Source: JAJFFW01 sp039197915 (GTDB lineage: Bacteria; Pseudomonadota; Alphaproteobacteria; Caulobacterales; Parvularculaceae). Taken from it: a stretch of 64,000 bases of DNA. Both the position numbers and the translations under genes were made by a program. The stretch is from positions 1-64,000 of the forward strand of contig JBCCTV010000001.1 of the NCBI GenBank assembly GCA_039197915.1, in the 5' to 3' direction. Numbering within the stretch: position 1 is the stretch's first letter; each line of letters starts with the position of its first letter. Positions 31,637 through 38,775 of this stretch are shown here, in pieces. Below the pieces are notes generated by a model, which saw only the letters and a list, made by a program, of their open reading frames with translations, made no database searches and was not told the origin of the DNA.

Positions 31637-31765
31637 AAAAAACCCGCGGCGTTTGCCAATCAGCACGCATAGAAAAACGCCATTAACCAATCCTTACTCA
31701 CTCGCTCCTTAAAGATCGGTGCAACGACCAATTCTTTTGAGTTCGGCACGCCGTGCGCAAGCCTT
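31637..31765. promoter_or_regulatory. Divergent promoter region, HlyD-like / HlyB-like
   Basis: This 129-base spacer contains the start regions of both secretion operons. A small perfect hairpin, GCACG-C-CGTGC (31746-31756), ends ten bases before the HlyB-like start where a ribosome-binding site would be. No -35/-10 pair could be assigned with confidence. Confidence 0.4.
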
Positions 31766-34192
31766 ATGGGATTGCGTCAAACTTTAGGGAAACGCTCCGC
31801 GATAGGCGCGCATATTGGTTTTGGATCGGGTCTTGTTGTGCAACGGGCATTGACGACAGTGAAAGAAAATATCGGCGCTCGGTTGCAGCGCGCAAAGAGG
31901 CCGACGCAGACCGCAGGGGCGGGTCCTGAGACGGGGACCGTTTCAGGGCCTGGGACTGTTTCAGGGCCTGGGGCTGGGAGAGGATCCGGGACGAGATCTG
32001 GGCCACCGCCCTCAAATGGGCCCTCAGATGGGCCCTCAGACGGGCGCTCAGACGGGCGCTCTGCAACGCGTCAAAACGGATTTCCGTTGCCAGCGGCCAT
32101 GAATAAACTCGCCCAGGCGCAAGGCTTTGGGGCAGATACGGACGATGACGCCCTGACGCAAGAATATGGCGAAAAGCCTCGGCGTGCGTCCCTACAAATC
32201 CTGGGCGAGCGCCTCGGCTTTAAGCTCGCCGTGCGCAAAACGCCTGTCGCCTCCCTTACCCCAGAAGACGCGCCGTGCATCGTTGTTCTGCGGTCTGGAC
32301 TGGGGGTCGTTGTTAAGTCCTTCGACCAAAAGGGGTGCCGGATCGAAACGCCGGACGGTGAAACGACGGCGGACCTCGCCGACCTCGCCGCCCAATCGGC
32401 CGGCATCGTCTTAGGGCTGCCGTTACGGGACGCGGACGCCAAGCGGCTCACAGAAATCGGCGCAAAGCCACAAAAAGACGACGACGCTGACACGAACCGC
32501 GATCCGATGGCGTGGCTTGCCCAGCTCGTATGGCGGCGTCACAAACCGCAATTTGCGCAACTTTTCGCCGCCGCTCTCATCAGTAACTTGTTCCTGGTAA
32601 CACTGCCGCTTTTCATCATGTCGGTTTATGACCGGGTCATTCCGCATGCCGCCTTTGCTAGCCTGATAACGCTGACAATTGGCGTATTGATTGTCTTTGC
32701 CGCTGATCTCGGCTTGCGCTGGGCGCGTTTGAAGTTTGCAGACGCGATTGGCCTGCGTGTCCTCCAGGGCGTGCAATCGACGATTTACCGGCGCGTCTTA
32801 TTTGTGAAACTTGCAAACCGGCCGAAATCCGCCGCGGCGATATCGAACCTACAGCGGGATCTGGAAAACGCATGCCTCATGTTGCCTGAGTTTATGGTGG
32901 GGTGCGTAACGGACACGGCCTTCGCCTTACTAATCATTATGCTGATAGCATCGATTTCTGGCCCCGTCGCTTTAGTCACGCTTCTCGGCGCCGCGGTGGT
33001 CGCGGGTGTGGTTTTCTATGGCGCGACGAAAGCACAAAAACCAATCCGGGAAACGACGCAATTGCGCGGCCTTGGCGCCGGGCAAATCGCAGAAACGATA
33101 GACGCCTTAAGCGCGGTTAAAGCAAGCGGCGCCGAACATGCGCTGTTGCGCAAATATGAGCGCGCAAACACGCTCACCGCCGTAAAAGGCCACGATGCGC
33201 GCCACCTGACGCGATTTTCATCGCAAGCGGCTGGCGTCATCGTTCAAGCGACGATTGTCGCATCGATCGCCTGGGGTGTTGTGCGCATCGATGCAGGCGC
33301 AATGTCAATCGGGGCTTTGGCGGCGACGACCTTGCTTGTCGGCCGGGCCGTCACGCCCATTGGTCAGCTAACAGATCAATTCTGCCGGCTGCGTTCGGCG
33401 CGCGACGCCCTCTCGGAAGCATTTAAACTTGTAAATACCCCAGAAGAAGAGGGCGGCGAAGCCGACGGCGGATCAGAGCGGCCCGTGCACGGCGCATTTT
33501 CCCTCACGAAAGCAAGTTACCGCCATGAGGGAGCGGAAATCGATGCGCTTTCAGAAATTTCTATACAAATTAAACCGGGAGAAAAAATCGGTCTGATCGG
33601 CCGAAATGGCGGCGGCAAGACCACGCTCTTGCATCTCTTATCGCGCCTCTATGAGCCGACAAGCGGCGCCATGACGATTGAAGGCGTCGATGCGCGGCAG
33701 TTCTCCCCCCAACGCTTGCGGCGGGACATCTCATTCATGCCCCAGGAAACCGTTCTCTTTAACGACACATTGCTGGCGAATATTTGCCTAGGGATGGAAA
33801 AGGTAGGCGCGAAAGCCTTTGAGCGCGCAGTCTCGCTTTCGGGCGTCGACCAGTTCGCAGCTTTGAACCCAAAAGGCTACAGCATGATCGTCGGGCCCCG
33901 GGGTGAATTCCTGTCGGCGGGTGAGCGCCAGGCGGTTGGTCTTGCGCGCGCTTTGTTGCGGAATACGCCGGTTCTTCTCCTCGATGAGCCGACGTCCCTT
34001 ATGGACCAAACCGCGGAAGCGCGCGTTGTCGCCGCTTTTGCTGACGCCATGAAAGAGACGACGCTGATCCTATCCACCCACCGCTTGCGGCTTCTCGCGC
34101 TGACGACACGCGTCATCGTACTCGACCGTGGCCGGATTATCGCCGATGGACCCCGCGATGAGATTTTGAAGTCCATGGGTGCGGCCGCCTAA
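31766..34192 (+). CDS. Type I secretion ABC transporter (HlyB/LapB-like)
   Basis: An 808-residue exporter. From about residue 112 it has a C39-like N-terminal domain without a catalytic cysteine (CLD type), then a transmembrane domain (about 250-530), then a nucleotide-binding domain with Walker A GRNGGGKT (about 611-618), signature LSAGERQA (about 715-722, Gly-Gly replaced by Ala-Gly) and Walker B LLLDEP (about 736). The first 111 residues are a low-complexity Gly/Pro/Ser/Asp-rich extension encoded by tandem repeats. An internal ATG at 32099 would give a normal 697-residue protein, so the true start is uncertain. A degenerate C39 domain fits export of RTX proteins without leader cleavage. 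It should energise export of the giant protein with the HlyD- and TolC-like partners. Confidence 0.92.
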   Translation: MGLRQTLGKRSAIGAHIGFGSGLVVQRALTTVKENIGARLQRAKRPTQTAGAGPETGTVSGPGTVSGPGAGRGSGTRSGPPPSNGPSDGPSDGRSDGRSATRQNGFPLPAAMNKLAQAQGFGADTDDDALTQEYGEKPRRASLQILGERLGFKLAVRKTPVASLTPEDAPCIVVLRSGLGVVVKSFDQKGCRIETPDGETTADLADLAAQSAGIVLGLPLRDADAKRLTEIGAKPQKDDDADTNRDPMAWLAQLVWRRHKPQFAQLFAAALISNLFLVTLPLFIMSVYDRVIPHAAFASLITLTIGVLIVFAADLGLRWARLKFADAIGLRVLQGVQSTIYRRVLFVKLANRPKSAAAISNLQRDLENACLMLPEFMVGCVTDTAFALLIIMLIASISGPVALVTLLGAAVVAGVVFYGATKAQKPIRETTQLRGLGAGQIAETIDALSAVKASGAEHALLRKYERANTLTAVKGHDARHLTRFSSQAAGVIVQATIVASIAWGVVRIDAGAMSIGALAATTLLVGRAVTPIGQLTDQFCRLRSARDALSEAFKLVNTPEEEGGEADGGSERPVHGAFSLTKASYRHEGAEIDALSEISIQIKPGEKIGLIGRNGGGKTTLLHLLSRLYEPTSGAMTIEGVDARQFSPQRLRRDISFMPQETVLFNDTLLANICLGMEKVGAKAFERAVSLSGVDQFAALNPKGYSMIVGPRGEFLSAGERQAVGLARALLRNTPVLLLDEPTSLMDQTAEARVVAAFADAMKETTLILSTHRLRLLALTTRVIVLDRGRIIADGPRDEILKSMGAAA
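31934..32063 (+). repeat. In-frame tandem repeats at the 5' end of the ABC transporter gene
   Basis: An 18-bp unit (GGGACYGTTTCAGGGCCT) occurs twice at 31934-31969. A 12-bp unit occurs four times at 32016-32063 (two ATGGGCCCTCAG and two ACGGGCGCTC-type copies). They encode GTVSGP and DGPS/DGRS repeats. All units are multiples of three, so copy-number change would not break the frame. Confidence 0.8.
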
Positions 34193-34635
34193 GCTCCCCG
34201 AAAAACCGACGACGCGCCCCAGGGCCCCTCAGCGCGGCATGGGCCCTGGTCGTTCCGCCAAACCGCTCCGTAGCAAAAGCGCCCTTGTTTCCCAAAGGGT
34301 AATGGGCGCGAGAGAACGCCTTCCTTCCCCAAAGCAATGCCAAAACCACTGGCGAAAGCGCTACTGGCGCTTTGTCTTATCCGATCCGCTTCCCAATAGC
34401 GGTCCTCGAATAGGCGGCGCCCGTTGGCGGTCAAGAAAACGCGAGTAAACCAAAGACAAGTACCCAGTTCAGAACGTAGCGACGTTGCTCTAGCGCAGCG
34501 GGCGTTCTAATAGGTCGGCCGCGCGTCTCGACGTTTTTGTTTGGCGCGACTGCGACAGCCTTCCCTGCGCCAATATGCTGACATTGTGGTCGCCTGGCGC
34601 GCGAGGGTCGCGCCAATGGAAAAGGATGCACGGCA
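34193..34635. other. Gene-free spacer with a diverged dispersed repeat
   Basis: This 443-base interval between the ABC transporter and the flavoprotein has no convincing ORF. It holds a 7-bp perfect hairpin AAAGCGC/GCGCTTT at 34355-34373, which could terminate transcription from the left although the T-tract is weak. It also holds the diverged repeat copy at 34421-34493. A promoter for the flavoprotein gene should lie in the last 150 bases. Confidence 0.5.
34421..34493 (+). repeat. Dispersed intergenic repeat, diverged partial copy C
   Basis: It shares AAGAAAACGCGA and GTTGCTCTAG, in the same order, with the copies at 50286-50394 and 59040-59146, but the middle is shortened and diverged and the first third is missing. 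Confidence 0.55.
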
Positions 34636-36069
34636 ATGACTCTCGAAACTGGGACACTGGAAACGGAGACGCTCGAAACGGACTATCTGATTATTGGCGC
34701 TGGCGCCGCGGGGCTCGCCTTTGCCGATGAAATGCTAAACCATTCGGACGCCCACATGACTTTGGTCGACAAGCGCCACGCACCGGGCGGCCATTGGAAC
34801 GACGCCTATCCTTTTGTCACGCTGCACCAGCCGTCGGCTTTTTACGGGGTTAACTCGAAGGAGTTAAGCGACGGCCGGATCGACGACCGCGGCGTCAACG
34901 CTGGGTACATGTCGCTCGCATCCGGCGCTCAGGTTACCGACTATTTTCATTCAATCCTGCGCGATCGCCTATTGCCGTCCGGACGCGTCTCGTTTCTGCC
35001 GATGACACAAGCAAGCGAAGACGGCTCATTGAAATCAATGCTCTCTGGCGAACCTCAGAAAATTCATGTGCGGCGGAAAATTGTCAACGCTGGCTATCAA
35101 ACAAACAGTGTGCCTCGCACCCATGAACGGAAATTCAAGGTAGCGCCTAGCGTCCGGTGCGAACCGCCGAACGACCTGCCGCGCCTCGCCCCTGACCACG
35201 ACCGCTACGTTGTCTTAGGCGCTGGTAAAACCGCAATCGATTCGCTCGTCTGGATGCTGACGAACGGGGTTTCACTGGACGCGATCACCTGGGTGATGCC
35301 GCGCGACCCTTGGCTTTGGAATCGGGCGACAACCCAGCCGACGCTGTCGCATTTTGAGGCGACGTTCGGTGGACTGGCGGCCGAACAAGAAGCCCTCGCG
35401 GCCGCAACGGACGCCGCCGATTTTGCTCACCGTATGGAGCAATCCGGCCGTTGGCTGCGTATTGACCCCAGCGTTGAGCCGCAATTTTTCCACGCCGCGA
35501 CCGTCAGTGAGCGTGAGGTATCTGAGTTGCGCAAGATCAGCGACATCATCCGTATGGGGCGCGTACAAGAAATCACTGAAGCCGAGATCGTTCTAGACGG
35601 GGGTCGGCGCCCTACCCCCGAAGGCGCGCTTGTGATTGACTGCACTGCGCAGGCTATCGCGAAAACGCCCCTCAAAACAGTCTTTGATGGAAACACCATC
35701 ACTGTTCAAATGATCCGCTTTCCGCAGATCACATTTAGTGCAGCGTTGATTGCCTTCATGGAAGCGACCATCTATGACGACGCTGAGAAAAACAAAATGG
35801 CGGCGCCGATCCCCCTGCCAGACAGTATCGAGGACTATTTCTCAACCCTCCTGCCTGACTATATGAACCGATACGCCTGCGGACAGAATACGGAAATTCG
35901 CCGGTGGATCGCCGCCTCACGGCTTGATGGATTTATTAAAGTCGCCAAATCAGCCCCTGAAGACGACGCCGAAAAACAGGCGTGCTTGAAGCGCCTGCGG
36001 GACGCGACCATGCCGGCGGCGGCAGGGCTTCAGCGGCTGGTTGCCCAAAGCTCGACGGATGGGGCCTAG
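34636..36069 (+). CDS. FAD-dependent monooxygenase-like oxidoreductase
   Basis: A 477-residue flavoprotein with two Rossmann motifs: GAGAAG at residues 21-26 for FAD and a second GAGKTA (about residue 196) for NAD(P)H. The GGHWNDAYP segment after the first motif resembles flavin-containing monooxygenases of the YpaA/Trk type. The N-terminus carries a short TLET repeat (three times), encoded by near-identical DNA. No signal peptide. The substrate is unknown. It is flanked by a long empty spacer on the left and a convergent LysR gene on the right, so it appears monocistronic. GGAAAAGGATG-type sequence at 34616-34626 may be its ribosome-binding site. Confidence 0.75.
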   Translation: MTLETGTLETETLETDYLIIGAGAAGLAFADEMLNHSDAHMTLVDKRHAPGGHWNDAYPFVTLHQPSAFYGVNSKELSDGRIDDRGVNAGYMSLASGAQVTDYFHSILRDRLLPSGRVSFLPMTQASEDGSLKSMLSGEPQKIHVRRKIVNAGYQTNSVPRTHERKFKVAPSVRCEPPNDLPRLAPDHDRYVVLGAGKTAIDSLVWMLTNGVSLDAITWVMPRDPWLWNRATTQPTLSHFEATFGGLAAEQEALAAATDAADFAHRMEQSGRWLRIDPSVEPQFFHAATVSEREVSELRKISDIIRMGRVQEITEAEIVLDGGRRPTPEGALVIDCTAQAIAKTPLKTVFDGNTITVQMIRFPQITFSAALIAFMEATIYDDAEKNKMAAPIPLPDSIEDYFSTLLPDYMNRYACGQNTEIRRWIAASRLDGFIKVAKSAPEDDAEKQACLKRLRDATMPAAAGLQRLVAQSSTDGA

Positions 36070-36070
36070 C

Positions 36071-36085
36071 GCTGAAAGCTTCAGC
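36071..36085 (+). terminator. Hairpin between convergent flavoprotein and LysR genes
   Basis: GCTGAA-AGC-TTCAGC forms a perfect 6-bp stem two bases after the flavoprotein stop and lies before the convergent LysR stop. It is suitably placed for a short intrinsic terminator, though the following T-run is only TCTT. Confidence 0.4.
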
Positions 36086-36111
36086 TCTTACACCGCAATA
36101 CCGCGCAAGGT

Positions 36112-37059
36112 TTAGGGCGCCGCCGACGCTACGTTGTTTGCGTTCGGACGATCGAGATGGTGGTCGTCCGCGCCGTCAAAATCAGCTGCCGCGTCAAACA
36201 CAACCTTTAGCAACGGGTTGGGAAAACGGCGCCGTGTTGTCACCGCATAGAAATGCTCGGCGACGCTCGGCAACGTCGTCACTTCATCGAGCGCACCGCT
36301 TTCTAATTCGTCGATAACAACAATGGGCGGCACCACGGCGAGGCCGGCGCCGTCCCGGGCAAGCACCCGCAGGAGCGCCATGTCGTCAACCTCAGCGACG
36401 ATCTTCGGCCGCACACCGAGTTTTTCACACAGGGCGTCAAACCCAACCCGCATGGCGTTATCAACCGACGGCGTAATCACAACGTGCTTTGAGATCGTTT
36501 CCGCCAGGTTTTTCCCTGGCTTCAGCCGCCGGGGGCAGCCGACGAGGCTCACCCGTTGCTCGGCGAGCTTGTGGACAATCCAGTCCTCATCGGCGGTGCG
36601 CACGGGCGCCTGGTTAGTCAGCACCACATCAAGATTGTGGGCGTTCAGGTCTTCAATCAGCGTGCGCAAGCCCGCCGTGCGGATCGTGACCCCGGCGGTG
36701 TCGTCTGTCATTAAGGGTTTTAAAAACTGGGCCTGGAAGTTGCGCGACAGGGTCGAGAGGGCGCCGACCCGCAAGACCCGCAACGTCCCGTCCGATTGCT
36801 CATTTAGGGTGCTGACCAATTCGTCACCGGTGGAAAAAATCGCGTCCGCATGGTCGAGCGCGATCTTGCCGGCCTCCGTCAGAACCAGTTGCTTGCCTTT
36901 GCGGTCAAACAGAGCGTGACCTAGGCGGTCTTCTAACTTCTTGATTTGGAGCGATAAAGCAGACTGGGAAACGTTTAGCTGGTCGGCCGTGCGGGTCAGA
37001 TTGCCGTTATGAGCGACGGCCCAAAAGTAGCGCAGGTGATTGTAGTTCAGGATCGCCAT
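36112..37059 (-). CDS. LysR-family regulator, NhaR-type
   Basis: A 315-residue regulator. The N-terminal winged helix reads LNYNHLRYFWAVAHNGNLTRTADQLNVSQSALS, the NhaR-like version of the LysR HTH. A periplasmic-binding-fold effector domain follows (about 90-300). It is divergent from dabB, the usual arrangement for a LysR controlling the neighbouring operon, and LysR genes accompany dab operons in several bacteria. The ATG at 37059 is preferred over the GTG at 37068 because the operator-like dyad at 37063-37083 overlaps the GTG. The effector might report inorganic-carbon or cation status (inference). Confidence 0.85.
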   Translation of the reverse strand: MAILNYNHLRYFWAVAHNGNLTRTADQLNVSQSALSLQIKKLEDRLGHALFDRKGKQLVLTEAGKIALDHADAIFSTGDELVSTLNEQSDGTLRVLRVGALSTLSRNFQAQFLKPLMTDDTAGVTIRTAGLRTLIEDLNAHNLDVVLTNQAPVRTADEDWIVHKLAEQRVSLVGCPRRLKPGKNLAETISKHVVITPSVDNAMRVGFDALCEKLGVRPKIVAEVDDMALLRVLARDGAGLAVVPPIVVIDELESGALDEVTTLPSVAEHFYAVTTRRRFPNPLLKVVFDAAADFDGADDHHLDRPNANNVASAAP

Positions 37060-37062
37060 TTT

Positions 37063-37083
37063 GTTCACTTATTTAGAATGAAC
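37063..37083. promoter_or_regulatory. LysR-type operator dyad GTTCA-N11-TGAAC
   Basis: A perfect inverted repeat, GTTCA (37063-37067) and TGAAC (37079-37083), with an 11-base AT-rich centre in the lysR-dabB spacer. The arms and spacing fit a LysR recognition site. Position directly at the lysR start suggests autorepression and control of dabB. An AT-rich stretch with TATAAA follows at about 37103-37108 and could be the dabB -10 region. Confidence 0.5.
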
Positions 37084-37161
37084 TTATCTCATCTTTGAAT
37101 TATATAAATTTTACGGTCTTCGATAGATGCTCCTGAGCCAAAACGTCACGGAGAAGACCCG

Positions 37162-38745
37162 ATGTCCCCATTTGCGTCTCAACTTGCCCCAGCGGCCTAC
37201 CTGCCATTCGTCGCTGCGCTCGCCTATGCGTCCGTGGCGATCTTCGGCCTAACGCGGAACCCGTCTGCGACGCTGACCGTCAACGCAGCCCGGTTAGCTG
37301 GCATCATTGGCTTCGTGGCGGCGATCGCCAGTCTCGCTGCAGCGCTCATGACGCTTGGCACAGGCGGGGTGACAGCGTCCGCCCTTGGATACGCGTTCCG
37401 GCTCGACGCCTTAAGCGGGATGATGCTGGGCGTTGTCTCTTTTGTCGGTATGGTCGTGATCGCCTTTAGCCGTAATTATCTCGACGGGGACCCACGGCAC
37501 GCGCACTTCATGGCGCGCCTTTGCCTGACGCTTTGCGCCGTAACGCTCCTTGTGTCCGCAAGCAATCTCTACCAACTCGTGGGCGCATGGATCGGTATGA
37601 GCCTCGCCCTGCATGAGCTTTTGGTGTTCCGCAAAGAACGCCGCGGCGCGGTCATCGCGGCGCGAAAAAAATTCGTCCTGGCACGGATTGGCGATACCTG
37701 CCTCCTCGTTGCAGCGATCCTACTTGCGCGCGCCTTCGGGTCGACCGAACTCGCCACAATATTCGAGGCGGCGAAAGCGGCATCCGCGGCGGGCGCCGTT
37801 CCAGCGGAAGCGATGGTCGCGAGCGCTTTAATCGGGGCGACGGCGCTTTTGAAGTCAGCGCAATTCCCGGCCCATGGTTGGATTACGGAGGTTATGGAAA
37901 CGCCGACGCCGGTGTCCGCACTCCTGCACGCCGGTGTCGTTAACGCAGGCGGCTTCCTGCTTATTCGGTTTGCTGACGTTTTCATGCTCAATGCCGGCGC
38001 AATGCACATAGTCGCGTTTGTCGGCGCCGCCACCGCGATCTTCGGCGCCGCTGTCATGCTGACGCAATCGAGCATCAAGGTGCAGCTTGCCTATTCGACC
38101 GTGGCGCAAATGGGCTTCATGATCATGCAATGCGGCTTCGGCGCGTTCTCTGCGGCCGCACTCCATATTGCCGCCCATAGTTTTTACAAAGCCTACGCCT
38201 TCCTCTCCTCCGGGGACGCCGTGCGCAATGTTGAAGCGCTGAAAAAAGCGCCGAAGGCGGAAGCAAAACCCGCCTATGTCGCGCTTGCGGCGGCCATGGC
38301 GGTCACGGCCTACGCTGTCGGGTCGACGCTATTCGCGGGCCTTTTAGGCCATAACGCGGCAACGCTGACCCTCGGCGCGATCTTCGTGATGGGCGTCTTT
38401 GTTTTCCTCAAAGAAGGGGCTAGCAACATTTCGCTGATTGCGCGGATCGCACCGGCCGCCCTTGCAGCGACTGCAATTTACTTTGGGCTGCAGTTCGCGT
38501 TCGCCGTCGCCTTCGCGGGCGTCGCCCCAGCGCCCGCAGAGCCGGGGGCCGTTGGCGCGGCGTTGATGGCGACCACCATCCTCGCGTTTTTGGGCCTGAC
38601 GTGGCTTCAAACGGCGCCTGAAAATCTGCGCCTAAAAGTTCTGCGGGCAGTCTATACGCCGCTTAAAAATGGTCTCTACACAAACCTCTACTTCGATCGC
38701 CTCGTGGGGGCGCGCAAGCGCGTTCCCGGAGCCCAAAACGTTTAA
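37162..38745 (+). CDS. dabB: DabB, NDH-type membrane subunit of inorganic-carbon pump
   Basis: A 527-residue polytopic membrane protein of the NuoL/MrpA proton-conducting transporter family. The diagnostic segment KSAQFPAHGWITEVMETPTPVSALLHAG contains the conserved Lys, Trp-x-x-Glu and His of the proton path. It lies 30 bases upstream of dabA and is preceded by a good ribosome-binding site (GGAGAAG). The length and lack of other complex I genes exclude a respiratory NuoL. In the DAB system, DabB supplies cation-driven energy to DabA so that CO2 is hydrated to bicarbonate in one direction in the cytoplasm. Confidence 0.88.
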   Translation: MSPFASQLAPAAYLPFVAALAYASVAIFGLTRNPSATLTVNAARLAGIIGFVAAIASLAAALMTLGTGGVTASALGYAFRLDALSGMMLGVVSFVGMVVIAFSRNYLDGDPRHAHFMARLCLTLCAVTLLVSASNLYQLVGAWIGMSLALHELLVFRKERRGAVIAARKKFVLARIGDTCLLVAAILLARAFGSTELATIFEAAKAASAAGAVPAEAMVASALIGATALLKSAQFPAHGWITEVMETPTPVSALLHAGVVNAGGFLLIRFADVFMLNAGAMHIVAFVGAATAIFGAAVMLTQSSIKVQLAYSTVAQMGFMIMQCGFGAFSAAALHIAAHSFYKAYAFLSSGDAVRNVEALKKAPKAEAKPAYVALAAAMAVTAYAVGSTLFAGLLGHNAATLTLGAIFVMGVFVFLKEGASNISLIARIAPAALAATAIYFGLQFAFAVAFAGVAPAPAEPGAVGAALMATTILAFLGLTWLQTAPENLRLKVLRAVYTPLKNGLYTNLYFDRLVGARKRVPGAQNV

Positions 38746-38775
38746 CGCCCGCTCGAGCCTTAAGAGGACAAGCAG

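Noticed and set aside
37162..38745. Respiratory NADH dehydrogenase subunit L
   Set aside because: No other complex I genes are near. It is shorter than NuoL and is paired with a DUF2309 gene, which defines the DAB inorganic-carbon pump.
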